This document shows, one piece after another, positions 14,016 to 15,551 of a stretch of 15,551 bases of DNA (the first letter of the stretch is position 1; each line of letters begins with the position of its first letter). The translations under genes and the position numbers were made by a program. The stretch is from positions 220,092-235,642 of the forward strand of contig BEXV01000234.1 in NCBI GenBank assembly GCA_003118195.1, given 5' to 3'. The notes beneath the pieces were generated by a model, which did no database searches, was not told where the DNA came from, and saw nothing but the letters and a program-made list of their open reading frames with translations. The stretch comes from Hemicentrotus pulcherrimus. Its lineage: Eukaryota > Echinodermata > Echinoidea > Camarodonta > Strongylocentrotidae.

Positions 14016-15551
14016 GAATTCTGACTCTGTATTAGTCAGATGTAAAAGAAATAACCCATTAAAAAAAAAACTTTGTTTAATCTTAATGAAAAAATGATAA
14101 CTGATAACAGCCACAGGGAACATAGACCATCGTAAAGGTGTTTCAAACATTTAATTAAGTTTAATGTGTTTTTTTTAAAGCAAGTGGCTTTGAAAATAGC
14201 ACGACAAGCAAATTCTTGACTAAATGGCATGTGTTTAATGTTAATGCTTACATAAGAAGATTACTATACAATGTAACTGTTTTTCCCTTCCTTTTTCTTC
14301 TTTCACTTCCATAAGATTGTAAATTGTATTGATATTTTTTACGCCACTGATTGACTTTATGAATATCCATTTTTTGCTCGGTCGTTTTGCTCGCAACCAG
14401 AAAAGTAGTCTGGTGAACGATTGAACGCGATTGGACAAAAATAACGAAGTTATGAATGTTCGAAAGTCGTAATCACTGTACGTATGGGTACCTCATATTG
14501 CTGAATCGGGTATAGTGACATTGTGACGTTTGTTCAGCCAACACATACAAATGACTGAAATGTCAATCTTTTTTCCCTTTTTTTTTCTTTTTTCAAAATT
14601 GATGTAGCAGGAAGGCCTTTTCACTTTAAAGTACCTATAACAATACGCTATCCATAACATATTTTGAGTTGTGCCCCAAAGGAGAAGGCACTAAGGAGAG
14701 TAACAACTATTTTGTACACGATAAATGGGTGAGTTGTCCGTGACTACGTCCCGATCTACTTGAAAGTTGCCAATTTGAGATTCGCACAGATTTAGTGATC
14801 TCATATTTCAAACAAATCAACTCAAGGGCAGTTTTAATACCCTACTGTATGTTGCATAGAAATGTCATGTCTGGGGTACGTAGTACATTATTCCCTGGTT
14901 CGCTCATTTCATATGATTGGATGACGCACAATGCTATTGAAGTTGGCGCAGGTTAATTTTGGTCAAAGTAGTTGCAATCGTGATTTTATTTTAAAGTGAG
15001 TAGTAGATTAATATAAAAATCGTATATTTGCTTTTACTTTGGTAATTATTATGATGGTTGTTTGTATGTATATTGAACGAATTTTCAGTAATGGCTTTGT
15101 ATTTGCATCTCATTTAGATATGGTATATTGAGTATATATTTAATTGATGCATTTTCAATGAAAACTTTGTAACCTATATCGAAATACAGAACCACAGGTA
15201 AGTTTGTTTTTTGGGTGTGTACTTAAAAATCAAAAATTTTGGATTCCATTTCAATATATAAAGTTCTGAGAATTAATTTCATTGTATATATCGCCAGTAA
15301 ACGTTTCATTCTGATTCCATTTCATCCATTTTACCTGAGATTATCGTATATAAGTATCGTCCTATAAACGTGTCCTTAACCCCTCATTCAGAATTTCTTA
15401 AATGAAAATGACGGAAAGGAAAATGAAATGTATCTCACAATGAGAAAAGCCAAAGGAGTGTCCCATTTTTTTGTGTGAAAACAAAGTTTTTGTAAAAGTC
15501 TGTGGTCGATGGGGACAAGATAAATAATTTGGCCGGGGGGGGGGGGGGGGG
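14016..15551. other. AT-rich non-coding DNA, nothing recognised
   Basis: Minus-strand reading frames at 13968-14438 are lysine/isoleucine-rich, overlap LINE debris and have no recognised product. There are long T-tracts (14568-14592) and a terminal G-run (15535-15551). No receptor-like, transposon-end or RNA-gene signature was found. Confidence 0.45.

Noticed and set aside
13968..14438. Minus-strand reading frames
   Set aside because: They overlap plus-strand LINE debris and AT-rich DNA. Composition is typical of chance frames.
14619..15000. Inverted-repeat element with TCACTTTAAA ends
   Set aside because: The matching segments are short and largely self-palindromic (ACTTTAAAGT), and no target duplication or longer arms support it.
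1..15551. CRISPR array, bacterial operon or viral gene set
   Set aside because: There are no regularly spaced identical repeats, no ribosome binding sites with packed genes, and no viral proteins. All content fits an animal genome.

Overview
The window looks like genomic DNA from a marine deuterostome invertebrate, most probably a sea urchin or close echinoderm relative. It is AT-rich and crowded with LINE, SINE and foldback-element debris. Its only convincing protein-coding genes are three intronless rhodopsin-like GPCR genes in tandem. Sea urchin genomes are known for large lineage-specific clusters of single-exon receptors of this kind (the 'surreal-GPCR' type). The organism call is an inference from gene architecture and repeat content.

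Layout: (1) 1-1900 holds a copy of a block found upstream of the receptors, AT-rich DNA, and a decayed minus-strand CR1/Jockey-like LINE reverse transcriptase whose reading frame is split by a 503-bp inverted-repeat element. (2) 1925-5990 is unit 1: foldback element, core promoter, GPCR1 (2631-3767), a decayed fourth receptor 3' end, a LINE tail insertion, a second foldback element, and a smaller inverted-repeat element. (3) 5990-11264 is unit 2: foldback element with a SINE inside, GPCR2 (6832-7908), 3' flank, second foldback element with another SINE inside, then unit-specific insertions (a short inverted-repeat element, a tRNA-derived SINE and a 244-bp palindrome). (4) 11265-13400 is unit 3: foldback element, TATA box, GPCR3 (12026-13159). 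(5) 13504-14015 is a decayed plus-strand L1/Tx1-like LINE fragment, followed by about 1.5 kb of DNA in which nothing is recognised.

The three receptors are co-oriented and share start context, 5' leader and 3' flank, so they arose by duplication of a 4-5 kb unit. They share unusual class A motifs: DRY is changed to IRY/FRY, the TM6 Trp is replaced by Cys, and NPxxY is changed to N(E/G)PIY. GPCR1 and GPCR3 have a TATA-like box and a full C-terminal tail. GPCR2 has lost both. Every receptor has a foldback element of one family about 155-180 bp upstream of its start codon, and units 1 and 2 carry a second copy downstream. Up to four different inverted-repeat families here share one terminal signature (TTAA outside, AGG...CCT inside), which suggests mobilisation by one type of transposase. 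No CRISPR, bacterial operon, rRNA or intact tRNA gene was seen.
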